DNA of 34,904 bases from [Eubacterium] yurii subsp. margaretiae ATCC 43715 (GCA_000146855.1 GL405246.1:1829522-1864425), one strand, 5' to 3'. Positions 17,060 to 24,798 are shown, counted from the stretch's first letter. Numbers and translations are program-made. The notes: a model not told the origin generated them from the sequence alone.

Positions 17060-18046
17060 TTACATATTCTTTAAGCTAAAATAATTTTTAAATCTCAATA
17101 AGCTTGCTATAACTACTATTACAGCAAGATAAAATACTAAAGTCACAAATGAAGTATAACTTGCCACATAGCTGTTGCTCGGGAACAATAGATATATCCA
17201 CCTTAGATTTTCTATTCCTGTCATAAAGACAGAAATTGCTGACATCATCACCACAATCGGCATAGATTTGATAAATATATCTCTGTTTAATACAGACACA
17301 ATTATAAATGCTATAAGTAATAGTATAACATTGTATATAGCAAAGTTCAAAATATTTATAGAATTACCTAATAAGATTGTAGGAAAAAATACCAGAAAAT
17401 TGACAGTCATACCACCAAGTACAAATATTGCCCTGTTTTTCCTACCTGCAAATGTCGCAAAAAACTCGCTCCTATCAGTAATAATAAAGTAATCTAGACA
17501 GACCAATAGCATTGCTATAAACATCAGTACTGCAGATGATTCCCTTAGCGGAAATATCTTTGAAATATCGCTATCCACATACTTAAATTTATAAGTACGG
17601 CCTATCTGTGAGTTAAACATCTTTTGGTACTCATTTTTATTCAATTTTAGTAAATCCAAAGTGTATTTTTCAGATAAAATCTCAAAATAGGTACTGTAAA
17701 AATCTTCCTTTGCCACTTCGCTGAACTTGTCATCACTTCCATAGATGGTAAAAGGCACATCTTTGCTCAAATCTATGGAAAAGCCATAGGAAATTTTCTT
17801 TTTTTTCACATTATCCTGTAAAGAAGAAAGGTTGTCATACTTATAATACTTGAAGTATGAATTTTTTGCTAATAATTTTTCTATTAGACCATCATCTACG
17901 CCTTGAGCATATACGCCTATTTTTATATTTCCAGGCACAGTCAAGTCGCTGTTTTGGTATAAGAGGCAGATAATAAGGGAGCAAAGGCAAACTATGACAA
18001 ATAACGGAGTCCTTATATATCTTTTAACAAAAATTAAAAATTTCAT
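17060..18046 (-). CDS. ABC-2-type permease-like membrane protein, second of the cluster
   Basis: A 328-residue protein with one helix near 14-30, an extracytoplasmic domain of about 130 residues (GVYAQGVDDGL to IGRTYKF), then about six helices from 165 to the end. This layout is common in ABC-2 exporter permeases with an external loop after helix 1. No strict motif proves the family; the call rests on topology and on the related gene at 18613-19674 and the ABC ATPase upstream. It probably pairs with that permease in one exporter. The start has GAGGTG upstream. A 566-nt gap with repeats and promoters separates it from the first permease, so it may be expressed separately. Confidence 0.6.
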   Translation of the reverse strand: MKFLIFVKRYIRTPLFVIVCLCSLIICLLYQNSDLTVPGNIKIGVYAQGVDDGLIEKLLAKNSYFKYYKYDNLSSLQDNVKKKKISYGFSIDLSKDVPFTIYGSDDKFSEVAKEDFYSTYFEILSEKYTLDLLKLNKNEYQKMFNSQIGRTYKFKYVDSDISKIFPLRESSAVLMFIAMLLVCLDYFIITDRSEFFATFAGRKNRAIFVLGGMTVNFLVFFPTILLGNSINILNFAIYNVILLLIAFIIVSVLNRDIFIKSMPIVVMMSAISVFMTGIENLRWIYLLFPSNSYVASYTSFVTLVFYLAVIVVIASLLRFKNYFSLKNM

Positions 18047-18212
18047 ATTTCACCTCGAATCTTATACTAATCACCATTTATAAAGTCGCATATTTAAACG
18101 TATTGAAATATATTTTTTGTAGCTTTGATCAACTCATCTTTAATATATTTCTAGGACTATTTAATTGGTTTTTAGCATTACTAAACAATATAAAAACAGT
18201 TTAATTTCAAAT

Positions 18213-18229
18213 TTACATAACTCTCCTTA
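18213..18229 (-). other. Ribosome binding site followed by a start-stop minimal frame
   Basis: On the minus strand TTAAGGAG is followed by AGTT and then ATGTAA, a start codon immediately followed by stop. Minimal frames can hold ribosomes and affect RNA stability or downstream expression. It may be coincidence in AT-rich DNA. Confidence 0.2.
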
Positions 18230-18235
18230 AATTCT

Positions 18236-18273
18236 AAAAGGGATCTATTCTCCGCAGAGAAAAAACCCCTTTT
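18236..18273 (-). terminator. Long nested hairpin ending the repeat region
   Basis: AAAAGGG at 18236-18242 pairs with CCCTTTT at 18267-18273. Inside it TTCTC and GAGAA (18248-18261) make a second stem with a CGCA loop (TGCG on the minus strand). The following minus-strand sequence TTTTAGAATTT is only moderately T-rich, so this is either a modest terminator or a structural part of the RNA. Confidence 0.45.
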
Positions 18274-18282
18274 AATGACTAA

Positions 18283-18410
18283 TTTTAATGTTGTCTGCCA
18301 ACCGTCTGTCTCATTCGTACAGCATTAAGTTCAAGTTTTAATGTTGTCTGCCAACCGTCTGTCTCATTCGTACAGCATTAAGTTTCAGATTTTAAGGTGT
18401 TAGCCCACCT
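18283..18410. repeat. Tandem 53-bp repeat, two near-exact copies plus a degenerate third
   Basis: Copy 1 is 18283-18335 and copy 2 is 18336-18388; they agree at 51 of 53 positions, with the first 49 identical. A weaker third copy starts at 18390 (TTTTAAGG, then GCCCACC and TGTCT). Each full copy can close by pairing TTAATG with CATTAA and TGT with ACA around an inner loop. The repeats are adjacent with no variable spacers. Short plus-strand frames of 17 and 20 codons begin at the ATG of each copy without ribosome binding sites. Confidence 0.85.
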
Positions 18411-18422
18411 GTCTATACTTGA

Positions 18423-18451
18423 ATTCTATCATAAATATTCAGGTTTGTCAA
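18423..18451 (-). promoter_or_regulatory. Near-consensus sigma-A promoter facing the tandem repeats
   Basis: On the minus strand TTGACA (18446-18451), a 17-nt spacer and TAGAAT (18423-18428). Six of six and five of six matches with ideal spacing make it the best promoter in the window. It points into the repeat array and then to the permease gene at 18046. Confidence 0.75.
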
Positions 18452-18531
18452 TTTGCACTTTTGTAACATAAATTATCAAAAGAAACAAAACAATCTATCG
18501 TATTCAATTACTTTTTTCATTTTTCATAGCC

Positions 18532-18561
18532 ATTATATCATATTTGACTTAGAAAAATCAA
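18532..18561 (-). promoter_or_regulatory. Second possible promoter in the gap between permeases
   Basis: TTGATT (18556-18561), an 18-nt spacer and TATAAT (18532-18537) on the minus strand. The -35 box overlaps the end of the terminator stem, a compact arrangement. It would give a longer transcript over the same repeats. Confidence 0.45.
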
Positions 18562-18590
18562 TAATGGCAAGAATAATCTCACCATTATTG
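18552..18590 (-). terminator. Terminator of the first ABC permease gene
   Basis: On the minus strand CAATAATGG, a 14-nt loop and CCATTATTG form a perfect 9-bp stem followed by ATTTTT. It lies 22 nt after the stop codon of the 353-aa permease gene, separating it from the repeat region and the second permease. Confidence 0.75.
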
Positions 18591-18612
18591 TTAATTTAGC
18601 GCATTAATCGTT

Positions 18613-19674
18613 CTAAACAATCCTGTATTTAATCCTTGAAACAAAGCCAAGTACAAGGCAGTATATCAAAAATACAGACCATGATATGATGCTGTCTGCA
18701 AGTATCAGATTAATTGGCGAAAAGCCCATACTAGTAAAAATTGACAGTCTGGGTATGAAAAGCCCGCAACTTAAGGTTGATACCATACACAGTATCAGTA
18801 TCAAAAAACTGCTAAATCTGTCTAGATACGAATACGACGCCTCTAAAACAAAGGATGCAAAAATACAAAGTATCATTGTCTTAATAATAAAAATAAAAGA
18901 CAGCTCCAGCCTTAGTATTACCATACCTACAAGACTTATAATAAATAAGATGACAAAGTTTGAGCAGACCTCTGATATTATCATTGACATCACATTCTTA
19001 CCCCTTACAATAAAGTGTGAGTAGAAATTGCTCTTATTTTTGATTTTCAAACTTGCCATTATCATAGTCATAATAAGTATGCAAATATAGACTTGCATTA
19101 TAAGGTTGGACTCATCATTTTTCACTTCTTCAAAATTATCATATCTGCTTGATACTGCAGACATAAAGTAAGAGTTCAACTTTTGATTCCTACTTGCCAC
19201 ATCCGCATCCCCCATAGCATCCGAGATGTAAATATTGCCCTGTGTGTATGAGAGCATGTGTGCCGAGCTTTCAGTTAGTGATGTGAATATCCCCTTTTGT
19301 AATTGAGAGATATTGGGCGAAAACTCAATTACAGCACTTTTATTCTCACTGTTTATAATACTTTGATAAAAGCCTTCCGGAACAGATATAAGTATGTCTA
19401 TCTCACCATTTTTCAACTTTTGTCTAGAGAGTTTTTCATCATCTGACGTTGAAAGTATGATATTTTTCCCTGTACTTTTCGTATTGTTTATCAGCATGGT
19501 TATAAGATAGTTTTTTTCGTCCTTATCTGCAAAATATATCTCCAGTAATACCTTAGAGCTTTGCAAATTTTTAAAAATCATATAAAAACCGCCCATAAAT
19601 ATGAGCAGTATGGCACATATTATGGGCATTATTTTTATCTTTGATTTTAATGAAAATATAAAAAATTTCATCAT
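18613..19674 (-). CDS. ABC-2-type permease-like membrane protein, first of the cluster
   Basis: A 353-residue protein with the same plan as the 328-aa permease: a helix near 15-33, an extracytoplasmic domain of about 150 residues (IYFADKDEKNY to YDNFEEVKN), then about six helices from 190 on. Short basic N-termini (MMKFFIFSLKSK and MKFLIFVKRYI) also match. It is probably one half of an ABC exporter with the ATPase at 21145. It lies 13 nt after the 486-aa gene and ends at its own terminator. The start is one of two adjacent ATGs (19674 or 19671) behind GGTGA. Function beyond membrane export is unknown. Confidence 0.62.
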   Translation of the reverse strand: MMKFFIFSLKSKIKIMPIICAILLIFMGGFYMIFKNLQSSKVLLEIYFADKDEKNYLITMLINNTKSTGKNIILSTSDDEKLSRQKLKNGEIDILISVPEGFYQSIINSENKSAVIEFSPNISQLQKGIFTSLTESSAHMLSYTQGNIYISDAMGDADVASRNQKLNSYFMSAVSSRYDNFEEVKNDESNLIMQVYICILIMTMIMASLKIKNKSNFYSHFIVRGKNVMSMIISEVCSNFVILFIISLVGMVILRLELSFIFIIKTMILCIFASFVLEASYSYLDRFSSFLILILCMVSTLSCGLFIPRLSIFTSMGFSPINLILADSIISWSVFLIYCLVLGFVSRIKYRIV

Positions 19675-19687
19675 TAATCACCGAGTC

Positions 19688-21148
19688 TTATCTCATTGAA
19701 TTCATCATAGACATCAATCCGCCGTAGTTGTTTTGTAAGTTTTTATTAACATCTTGGATGAATTTCATCAATTCAGTTTCATTAAGTTTAAGCACTTCTA
19801 TAGAATCGCCTACATTTTTAATATCCGGTTTTGATGCAGATGTTTCGATAGCTCCACTAAGCTTAAGCGGTTCTCCTGATCCTTGAGAGAACTCCAAGCT
19901 TTCAACATCAAGTTTATAGCTTTCGCCCTTTTTCACATCAGTATATTTACCTTTAAGAGTCAAAACTACACTTGATTCATCTTTTATATTCATACTTAAT
20001 TCTTTAGAGTCTTTTTTGTAAGATGAATTGATTTCAGCAACACCAGCTAAATCAAACTTTAGGGTATTTTCCTTATCACCTGTCTTCATATCAAAAGTTA
20101 TTTTCTCATTAGATGCACTGTCTCCAGACTCGTAGAAAACAACTTTATCTGTAACATTTTTATTTCCCGCTAATACAATGTTTGCAACTCTATTATCAGT
20201 TCCAGGGAAAGAAATCACTACAGGTACACCCTTGCTTGATACTAACTTAAGATTGATTTTTTCCGGCATTTCAGCTTTTTCTATATCTTCTTTAACATTC
20301 TTAAAGCTGTTTCGATAATCTTCTTCAGGAAGTCCTGAAATTTGAGATTTTTGTACCATTTCATAGAAATCAATAACTTTCAAAAGTAGAGCCTTAAAAT
20401 CTTTTGAGTCTACTTCGATATTTACTTGTTCAAGATCTGCTCTTGTAGAGCCTTCTTCCTTCAACTTATCTGCAAATGCCTTTTCAACGTCTACCTTTTC
20501 AACTTTTGCATTTTTCTCCAAAGCTGAAATTTCAGGGCCGACATGCTTTTCAAATTCTACCTTAGCCTTTGATGGATTTGAATAATCTGAGAACAGATTA
20601 ATTTTTAAATCCTTATATTTTTCAACTGATGAATTATCAGCATTTCCTGACATTTTTTTAAATGTATCACTTTGTAGATCCTTACCCAAAGTTTCAAAGT
20701 TTATCTTTATAGGTTTTTCATACATTGTAGGGATATTTAAAAACATTTCATTATTGATAGCTGTCAGTGTCACATTTAAAGCTGCTCCAATTGCTCCAAC
20801 ATCAAATTGCATCTGCATCTTCTTGCTGTTTGGATCAGATTTCAAATCAAGCCCAAATTCAATCTTACCAGCAGGTTTCACATCCCCTGCCAATTTGACA
20901 TTAGTTGAATAAGTACCGTTTTTTTGTATCTTTTCATTAAATTCCTTCACTCCCATGTCAGGCATAAAGTCTTCTATAGTGTTTGTAAATTCATTTCCTA
21001 TTATATCTAGTGTCTTAAACACTCCACTGTTACTTCCTGACTTACCGCCTCCACCTTGTGAAAAAGCGAATACCAAGCCTAAAACTGCAAGTACTGCAAC
21101 TACTATGCCGATTAGCTTAGCATTTGCAGCTCCTAATCTTTTTTTCAT
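19688..21148 (-). CDS. Membrane-anchored extracytoplasmic protein of unknown function in the ABC cluster
   Basis: I cannot place this 486-residue protein with certainty. It has a short basic start, one helix near 11-29 (KLIGIVVAVLAVLGLVFAF), a Gly/Ser linker, and then about 450 residues outside the cell, rich in Lys, Asp, Glu and Ser with a predicted beta-strand character. There is no lipobox cysteine, so it is a single-pass anchor and not a lipoprotein. No catalytic motif is visible. Its ATG overlaps the ATPase stop (ATGA) and a permease follows 13 nt later, so it is surely part of the exporter unit. It might be a substrate-capturing or docking subunit. It ends in MSMMNSMR. Confidence 0.65.
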   Translation of the reverse strand: MKKRLGAANAKLIGIVVAVLAVLGLVFAFSQGGGGKSGSNSGVFKTLDIIGNEFTNTIEDFMPDMGVKEFNEKIQKNGTYSTNVKLAGDVKPAGKIEFGLDLKSDPNSKKMQMQFDVGAIGAALNVTLTAINNEMFLNIPTMYEKPIKINFETLGKDLQSDTFKKMSGNADNSSVEKYKDLKINLFSDYSNPSKAKVEFEKHVGPEISALEKNAKVEKVDVEKAFADKLKEEGSTRADLEQVNIEVDSKDFKALLLKVIDFYEMVQKSQISGLPEEDYRNSFKNVKEDIEKAEMPEKINLKLVSSKGVPVVISFPGTDNRVANIVLAGNKNVTDKVVFYESGDSASNEKITFDMKTGDKENTLKFDLAGVAEINSSYKKDSKELSMNIKDESSVVLTLKGKYTDVKKGESYKLDVESLEFSQGSGEPLKLSGAIETSASKPDIKNVGDSIEVLKLNETELMKFIQDVNKNLQNNYGGLMSMMNSMR

Positions 21149-21738
21149 GATAACTCCTCCAAAATTCCATTTTTCAAATTAAATTTTTTCTTAGCCATAT
21201 CGGCTGCATCACTCAAATGAGTCGTATATATGATACTAGCTCCTTTATCCACCTTCTCACTGAGTTTTTTTAAAAACACCCCCCTGTTATCTACATCCAG
21301 ACCCACAAAAGGCTCGTCAAGCACCAACAAATCACAACTTTGAACCAAGGCTATAAATAGCGATATCTTCCTCTTGGTTCCTCCGGAGCAATTTTTGACC
21401 TTGACATTTAAAATATCAGAGATGGAAAATTCATCCCTCATATCATTATCCACTTTTTCATCATATTTGTCAATAAAAAGTCTAAGATTATCTTTTACAC
21501 TCAGCTCATCAAGCAGTATATTATCCTGAGGAAGATAAAATATCTTCAAGTCATCCTTGCATTTAATCTCTCCACCGCACTTTTTGAGTTTGCAGATGCA
21601 CTTCAAAAAAGTAGACTTTCCTGCAGCATTCTCACCAAGTATACAGATGCTCTGTCCTTCTTCTATTGTAAGGGATATTGACTTAAGTATAACATTTTTT
21701 TTATAATTTGCACTTAAATTTGAAATGCTCATATACAT
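21145..21738 (-). CDS. ABC exporter ATP-binding protein
   Basis: A small ABC ATPase of about 197 residues that should energise the two ABC-2-like permeases downstream. It has Walker A GENAAGKST, a Q-loop YLPQDN, a diverged signature CSGGTKRK in place of LSGGQ, Walker B LLVLDEPFVGLD, and the H-loop TTHLSD. Start choice: a GTG at 21747 and ATG at 21744 are part of or adjacent to the AGGTG ribosome binding site, so the ATG at 21738 with 6-nt spacing is preferred; 21732 is also possible. It overlaps the 486-aa gene by 4 nt. A strong hairpin lies only 30 nt upstream of the start region. Confidence 0.88.
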   Translation of the reverse strand: MYMSISNLSANYKKNVILKSISLTIEEGQSICILGENAAGKSTFLKCICKLKKCGGEIKCKDDLKIFYLPQDNILLDELSVKDNLRLFIDKYDEKVDNDMRDEFSISDILNVKVKNCSGGTKRKISLFIALVQSCDLLVLDEPFVGLDVDNRGVFLKKLSEKVDKGASIIYTTHLSDAADMAKKKFNLKNGILEELS

Positions 21739-21747
21739 ACACATCAC

Positions 21748-22077
21748 CTGTGACTTATCATATCATAGATAATATAAAAAAACCTGTAAGAAAAATTTTC
21801 TTACAGGTTTTAACTATACTTGTATTTAATCTTTGCTCATTTAACTTAATAAAAAACACTAGTCATCTATTCGAATAATTTGAATAGAAAATTACCACCA
21901 ATTTTTGATATTTTATTTATAAAGAAAGCTAGACGTTTCAGGAAGCAAATAAAATCCAGCCTATAATTCTTTAGATCTTGTTTTTAACGAGATATATTGC
22001 ATAGTTTTTTATTTGCAATTAGTATTGATTTTGCTCTAATAATAGCCAAAATATTAATCTTTAAGAGAAAATTATAG
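21748..22077. other. 330-nt gap between ABC operon and diguanylate cyclase genes
   Basis: Contains the strong hairpin at 21779-21811, an inverted repeat TCTATTC/GAATAGA (21866-21872, 21882-21888) and ATTGCA/TGCAAT near 21987-22010. A minus-strand TTGCAA with TATATC 16 nt later is a weak promoter candidate for the ABC operon; TATGAT just upstream of the gene is another possible -10 box. No open frame of note. Confidence 0.4.
21779..21811 (-). terminator. Strong hairpin terminator or attenuator upstream of the ABC operon
   Basis: AAAACCTGTAAGAAAA and TTTTCTTACAGGTTTT make a perfect 16-bp stem around one base, followed on the minus strand by a T run. It can end the diguanylate cyclase transcript. 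Because it lies about 35 nt before the ABC ATPase ribosome binding site, it could also act as an attenuator if the operon promoter is upstream of it. Confidence 0.8.
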
Positions 22078-23157
22078 CTATGCTATAAAGTACTGATTTT
22101 TTCCATTGACCTTTGACTTGTACATTGCCTCGTCAGCCAGTTTATACATCTTTTCGTAGAGATTTTTCTCACCAGTATCTGAAAATACTATGCCTACACT
22201 TGCCGATACCTTGACGCTAATACCATTTTTCTCCATCGTTATAGGGAATCTCTCCATAAATCTCCCTACTTCTTCCAAAAAATCATCCCTATTATCTATA
22301 TAAGCTGAAAATAGTAAAAACTCATCTCCACCCAATCTTGATATACATCTTACATCCTTGAAACATTCCCTTAGTATGTCTGCTATATCAATCAACAATT
22401 CATCTCCGCTAATATGCCCAAAACTGTCATTTATTTCTTTAAAATTATCCAGGTCTATAATTACCATAGCTGATAGTTTATTTTTTCCCTCAAATGAAGT
22501 CACATATTTTTGAACATATTTCCTGTTATACAACTTTGTTAGAAAGTCCATATTATTTTCCAGGATGAGTTCTTTCTTATATTCAAACTCTCTATATTTT
22601 AAAGTTGAAAATATAATATTTATACCTACTGATATCAATACTACAAATAGATTATCCACAATGACATCAAAGAACAAAACTACACTTGGATTTTCACCAT
22701 TAAATAGTAAATAATTAGCTGTATTTACAATAGCAAAGCCCAATATCATCATTATATGTGTAAGTGGAATAATATTTGTAATAGACATAAACATTATACA
22801 AGATGAAACTAAGGTAAATGAAATATTAGAAAATAAATCCATAAAAAACAATATCACAAACATAAATACACTGCGTATCGTACTAACCATTAACGCCTTA
22901 TCTTCATGATATTTTACATATTTTTCAACTATTAAAAAGTCAATTAAAGATATAGTAACCATACAAAGGCAAAGAAGCATTGACAGTCCTGCATCTCCAC
23001 GGTATATTTCGTGCCTTAATTTCATATAAACAAAATATCCGAAGAATAAAATAAAAGTACTGGCTGAAAACATCCTCTCCAAATTAACCACGTAATGGAG
23101 TATATCATCCTTATATATTTCATATTTTTCTTTGAAATTGAATATATTAGCTATCAT
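22078..23157 (-). CDS. Membrane diguanylate cyclase (GGDEF)
   Basis: Makes c-di-GMP from two GTP. The 359-residue protein has about six membrane helices in the first 175 residues with no recognised sensor fold, then a GGDEF domain beginning DFLTKLYNRKY. The active-site motif GGDEF is intact at 276-280, and DLDNFKEINDSFGH is typical. The product-inhibition I-site (RxxD five residues before GGDEF) is missing; the position reads KDVR. It is therefore probably active without that feedback. The start has AGAGGAAAT upstream and lies 9 nt after the phosphoesterase gene, so the two are probably cotranscribed. Confidence 0.92.
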   Translation of the reverse strand: MIANIFNFKEKYEIYKDDILHYVVNLERMFSASTFILFFGYFVYMKLRHEIYRGDAGLSMLLCLCMVTISLIDFLIVEKYVKYHEDKALMVSTIRSVFMFVILFFMDLFSNISFTLVSSCIMFMSITNIIPLTHIMMILGFAIVNTANYLLFNGENPSVVLFFDVIVDNLFVVLISVGINIIFSTLKYREFEYKKELILENNMDFLTKLYNRKYVQKYVTSFEGKNKLSAMVIIDLDNFKEINDSFGHISGDELLIDIADILRECFKDVRCISRLGGDEFLLFSAYIDNRDDFLEEVGRFMERFPITMEKNGISVKVSASVGIVFSDTGEKNLYEKMYKLADEAMYKSKVNGKNQYFIA

Positions 23158-23166
23158 ATTTCCTCT

Positions 23167-24006
23167 TTAATCTATTTTCAAGCTTGTTATGACCACTTCA
23201 GGTCTATTGAAAAGTCGAAATGTAAAAATAGTCCTACCTAATCCTCTGCTTATTACTACTGTGGTGTTTTCTTTAACGTGCATTCCTGATGTATATTTAG
23301 GGAAAAATCCCTCTGCAGGGCTAAGTATACCATTGTCAAAAAATCTTATCTGTCCTCCATGAGCATGACCTGTAAACACCAAATCAACCTTATTCCTTGA
23401 ATATATATCTATTTTATCAGGTCTATGTGAAAGCAATATTCCAAATTTTTTCTCATCCATGCTTTCTTTCATTTTTTTTAGCTCTTCTTCAAATATAGTA
23501 TATCTCACTGATTTGTGGTAAAATGCCGGATCTTTAAGTCCGTAGATATATATTTCTTCATCATGATTCCTTATATTATCGACCATGTTGTCAATAATCT
23601 TTACCCCATAGTTCTCGATTATTCTTTTATGATTCTCCCAATCTTTATCCTTATATTCGTGATTACCTGTAACAAAGTAAATTCTATGTTTTTTAGAAAT
23701 ATTTTCAAGAAATTTTAGTGAATTTTCTATTTTTTCGTTATAGTAATAGTAGATATCTCCTGTCACTACTATAATATCAGGTTTTTCATCATCTATAAGT
23801 CTTATCAGTCTGCTATTATCTCTTCCAAATGTCTTATCATGTAAATCTGAAATTTGTATTATCTTAAACCCGTCAAAGACTTTTGGAATTTTTTTTGACT
23901 TGTAAATATAGTTGGTTTTTTCTAGGGAATTATTTTCAAAATATATTATTACAATAACGGTAATAAGCACAGCCAAAGATAAGATTGGCTCTATTAAAAA
24001 ACTCAT
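23167..24006 (-). CDS. Membrane-anchored metallophosphoesterase (YkuE-like)
   Basis: A calcineurin-like phosphoesterase of 279 residues with an N-terminal signal anchor (about 5-23) that places the catalytic domain outside. The metal-site motifs are complete: SDLHD with Asp54 and His56, VVTGD, TGNHEY, LLSHRPD and FTGHAHGGQ. Relatives such as YkuE act on cell-surface phosphoesters or polyprenyl phosphates; the substrate here is unknown. Start choice: an in-frame ATG at 24048 falls inside the rex terminator stem, while the ATG at 24006 has GGAGAA at proper spacing and is preferred. It is followed after 9 nt by the diguanylate cyclase gene. Confidence 0.87.
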   Translation of the reverse strand: MSFLIEPILSLAVLITVIVIIYFENNSLEKTNYIYKSKKIPKVFDGFKIIQISDLHDKTFGRDNSRLIRLIDDEKPDIIVVTGDIYYYYNEKIENSLKFLENISKKHRIYFVTGNHEYKDKDWENHKRIIENYGVKIIDNMVDNIRNHDEEIYIYGLKDPAFYHKSVRYTIFEEELKKMKESMDEKKFGILLSHRPDKIDIYSRNKVDLVFTGHAHGGQIRFFDNGILSPAEGFFPKYTSGMHVKENTTVVISRGLGRTIFTFRLFNRPEVVITSLKID

Positions 24007-24020
24007 ATTTTCTCCATATA

Positions 24021-24059
24021 AAAAGTGTTTAATGTCAAGAAAAGACATTAAACACTTTT
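24021..24059 (-). terminator. Terminator of rex, just upstream of the phosphoesterase gene
   Basis: AAAAGTGTTTAATGTC at 24021-24036 and GACATTAAACACTTTT at 24044-24059 form a perfect 16-bp stem with a 7-nt loop. On the minus strand it follows the rex stop codon by 3 nt and is followed by TTTTTATAT. The phosphoesterase ribosome binding site begins only a few nt later, so expression of that gene depends on read-through or on a promoter within rex. Confidence 0.85.
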
Positions 24060-24062
24060 GAC

Positions 24063-24728
24063 TTAATAATTGTAATTGCTATTGTTCATCATGTATGAAA
24101 GTACGAATAGTGAATCAGACAACCTTACATTTTCTACTTTAATCTCCTTGCTGATATTTATATCTGCCGGAGCAAAGTTCCACACTCCTCTAATCTTAGA
24201 GTTTTCTATAATATTTGTTACCTTAGGTACAGCTTCCTTAGGTACACAAACTATAGCGATGCTGATGTCATTTTTCTTGATAAAATCTTTCGCCTTAGAA
24301 ACATCAAGTACATCTATTGAGTGAATAGTATTGCCAATAAGACTTGGATTCACATCAAATATAGCCTCTATCTTAAGTCCATATTCTTTGAAAAAAGCAT
24401 AGTTGCATATTGCCTGACCTAAGTTGCCTGCTCCAAATATCACTGCCTTGTAAGTCTGATTAAGTCCGAGGATGTCGCATATTTCAGAAAACAAAAAGTC
24501 AACTTCATAACCTGCACCCTGTTTGCCAAATCCACCGAAATTGTTGAAATCCTGTCTGATTTGAGATGCTGTAAAGCCTGTAATTTTGCTTAGTTCCTTT
24601 GAAGATATTCTCTCTATTCCTTTGTCCTTAAGTTCCAAAAGATAGCTATGATACCTTGGCATTCTTCTTATCACGTTATTAGATACTTTTTTATCGTTGT
24701 TATATGCCTTCTTGTTTTTACGTTCCAT
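24063..24728 (-). CDS. rex: Redox-sensing transcriptional repressor Rex
   Basis: A cytoplasmic DNA-binding repressor that senses the NADH/NAD+ ratio and controls fermentation and respiration genes. The 221 residues show the Rex winged helix with SSKELSKITGFTASQIRQDF and the FGGFGKQGAGY turn, then a Rossmann domain with GAGNLG at about 99-104. The C-terminal swapped helix is present. The N-terminus has a basic extension of about 15 residues. The ribosome binding site TAAGGAGGATATT is near perfect. It lies 70 nt after pepF without a terminator between, so the two may be cotranscribed. TTGTGAAA just before its ribosome binding site resembles half a Rex operator. Confidence 0.95.
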   Translation of the reverse strand: MERKNKKAYNNDKKVSNNVIRRMPRYHSYLLELKDKGIERISSKELSKITGFTASQIRQDFNNFGGFGKQGAGYEVDFLFSEICDILGLNQTYKAVIFGAGNLGQAICNYAFFKEYGLKIEAIFDVNPSLIGNTIHSIDVLDVSKAKDFIKKNDISIAIVCVPKEAVPKVTNIIENSKIRGVWNFAPADINISKEIKVENVRLSDSLFVLSYMMNNSNYNY

Positions 24729-24798
24729 AATATCCTCCTTATTTCACAATTATCGCTAAAAAATTGTCTGAAATAAAATTTTCATAACATCAAAACAT

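Larger units (their letters stand above)
18233..18416 (-). ncRNA. Candidate structured small RNA or leader made of the tandem repeats
   Basis: A near-consensus promoter at 18423-18451 would start transcription near 18416. The RNA would begin with hairpin AGGTG-GGCTAA-CACCT (18395-18410), continue through two 53-nt repeat units that can each form a closed stem, and end near the nested hairpin at 18236-18273, about 180 nt in all. No protein is encoded with a ribosome binding site. It might also read on as a leader of the 328-aa permease gene. It does not match a riboswitch class that I can name. The RNA is inferred from promoter and structure only. Confidence 0.4.
18047..18612. other. 566-nt non-coding gap with promoters, tandem repeat and hairpins
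   Basis: Between the two permease genes, read on the minus strand, lie in order: a terminator (18552-18590), a promoter (18532-18561), a second and stronger promoter (18423-18451), a degenerate and two near-exact 53-bp repeats (18283-18410), a long hairpin (18236-18273), a start-stop minimal frame (18213-18218), and about 165 nt of featureless AT-rich DNA before the 328-aa permease gene. The GC content of the repeats stands out from their surroundings. Confidence 0.6.

Noticed and set aside
18283..18397. Short plus-strand peptide genes of 17 and 20 codons in the repeats
   Set aside because: They lack ribosome binding sites and a plus-strand promoter; the shared sequence simply reflects the tandem repeat.
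18283..18410. CRISPR array
   Set aside because: The units follow each other directly with no variable spacers, only two full copies exist, and no cas gene is near.
24007..24048. Longer N-terminus of the phosphoesterase from ATG 24048
   Set aside because: It lies in the rex terminator stem; the ATG at 24006 has a proper ribosome binding site.
24735..24785. Rex autoregulatory operator upstream of rex
   Set aside because: Only one half-site-like TTGTGAAA is visible; the second arm of the Rex palindrome is missing.
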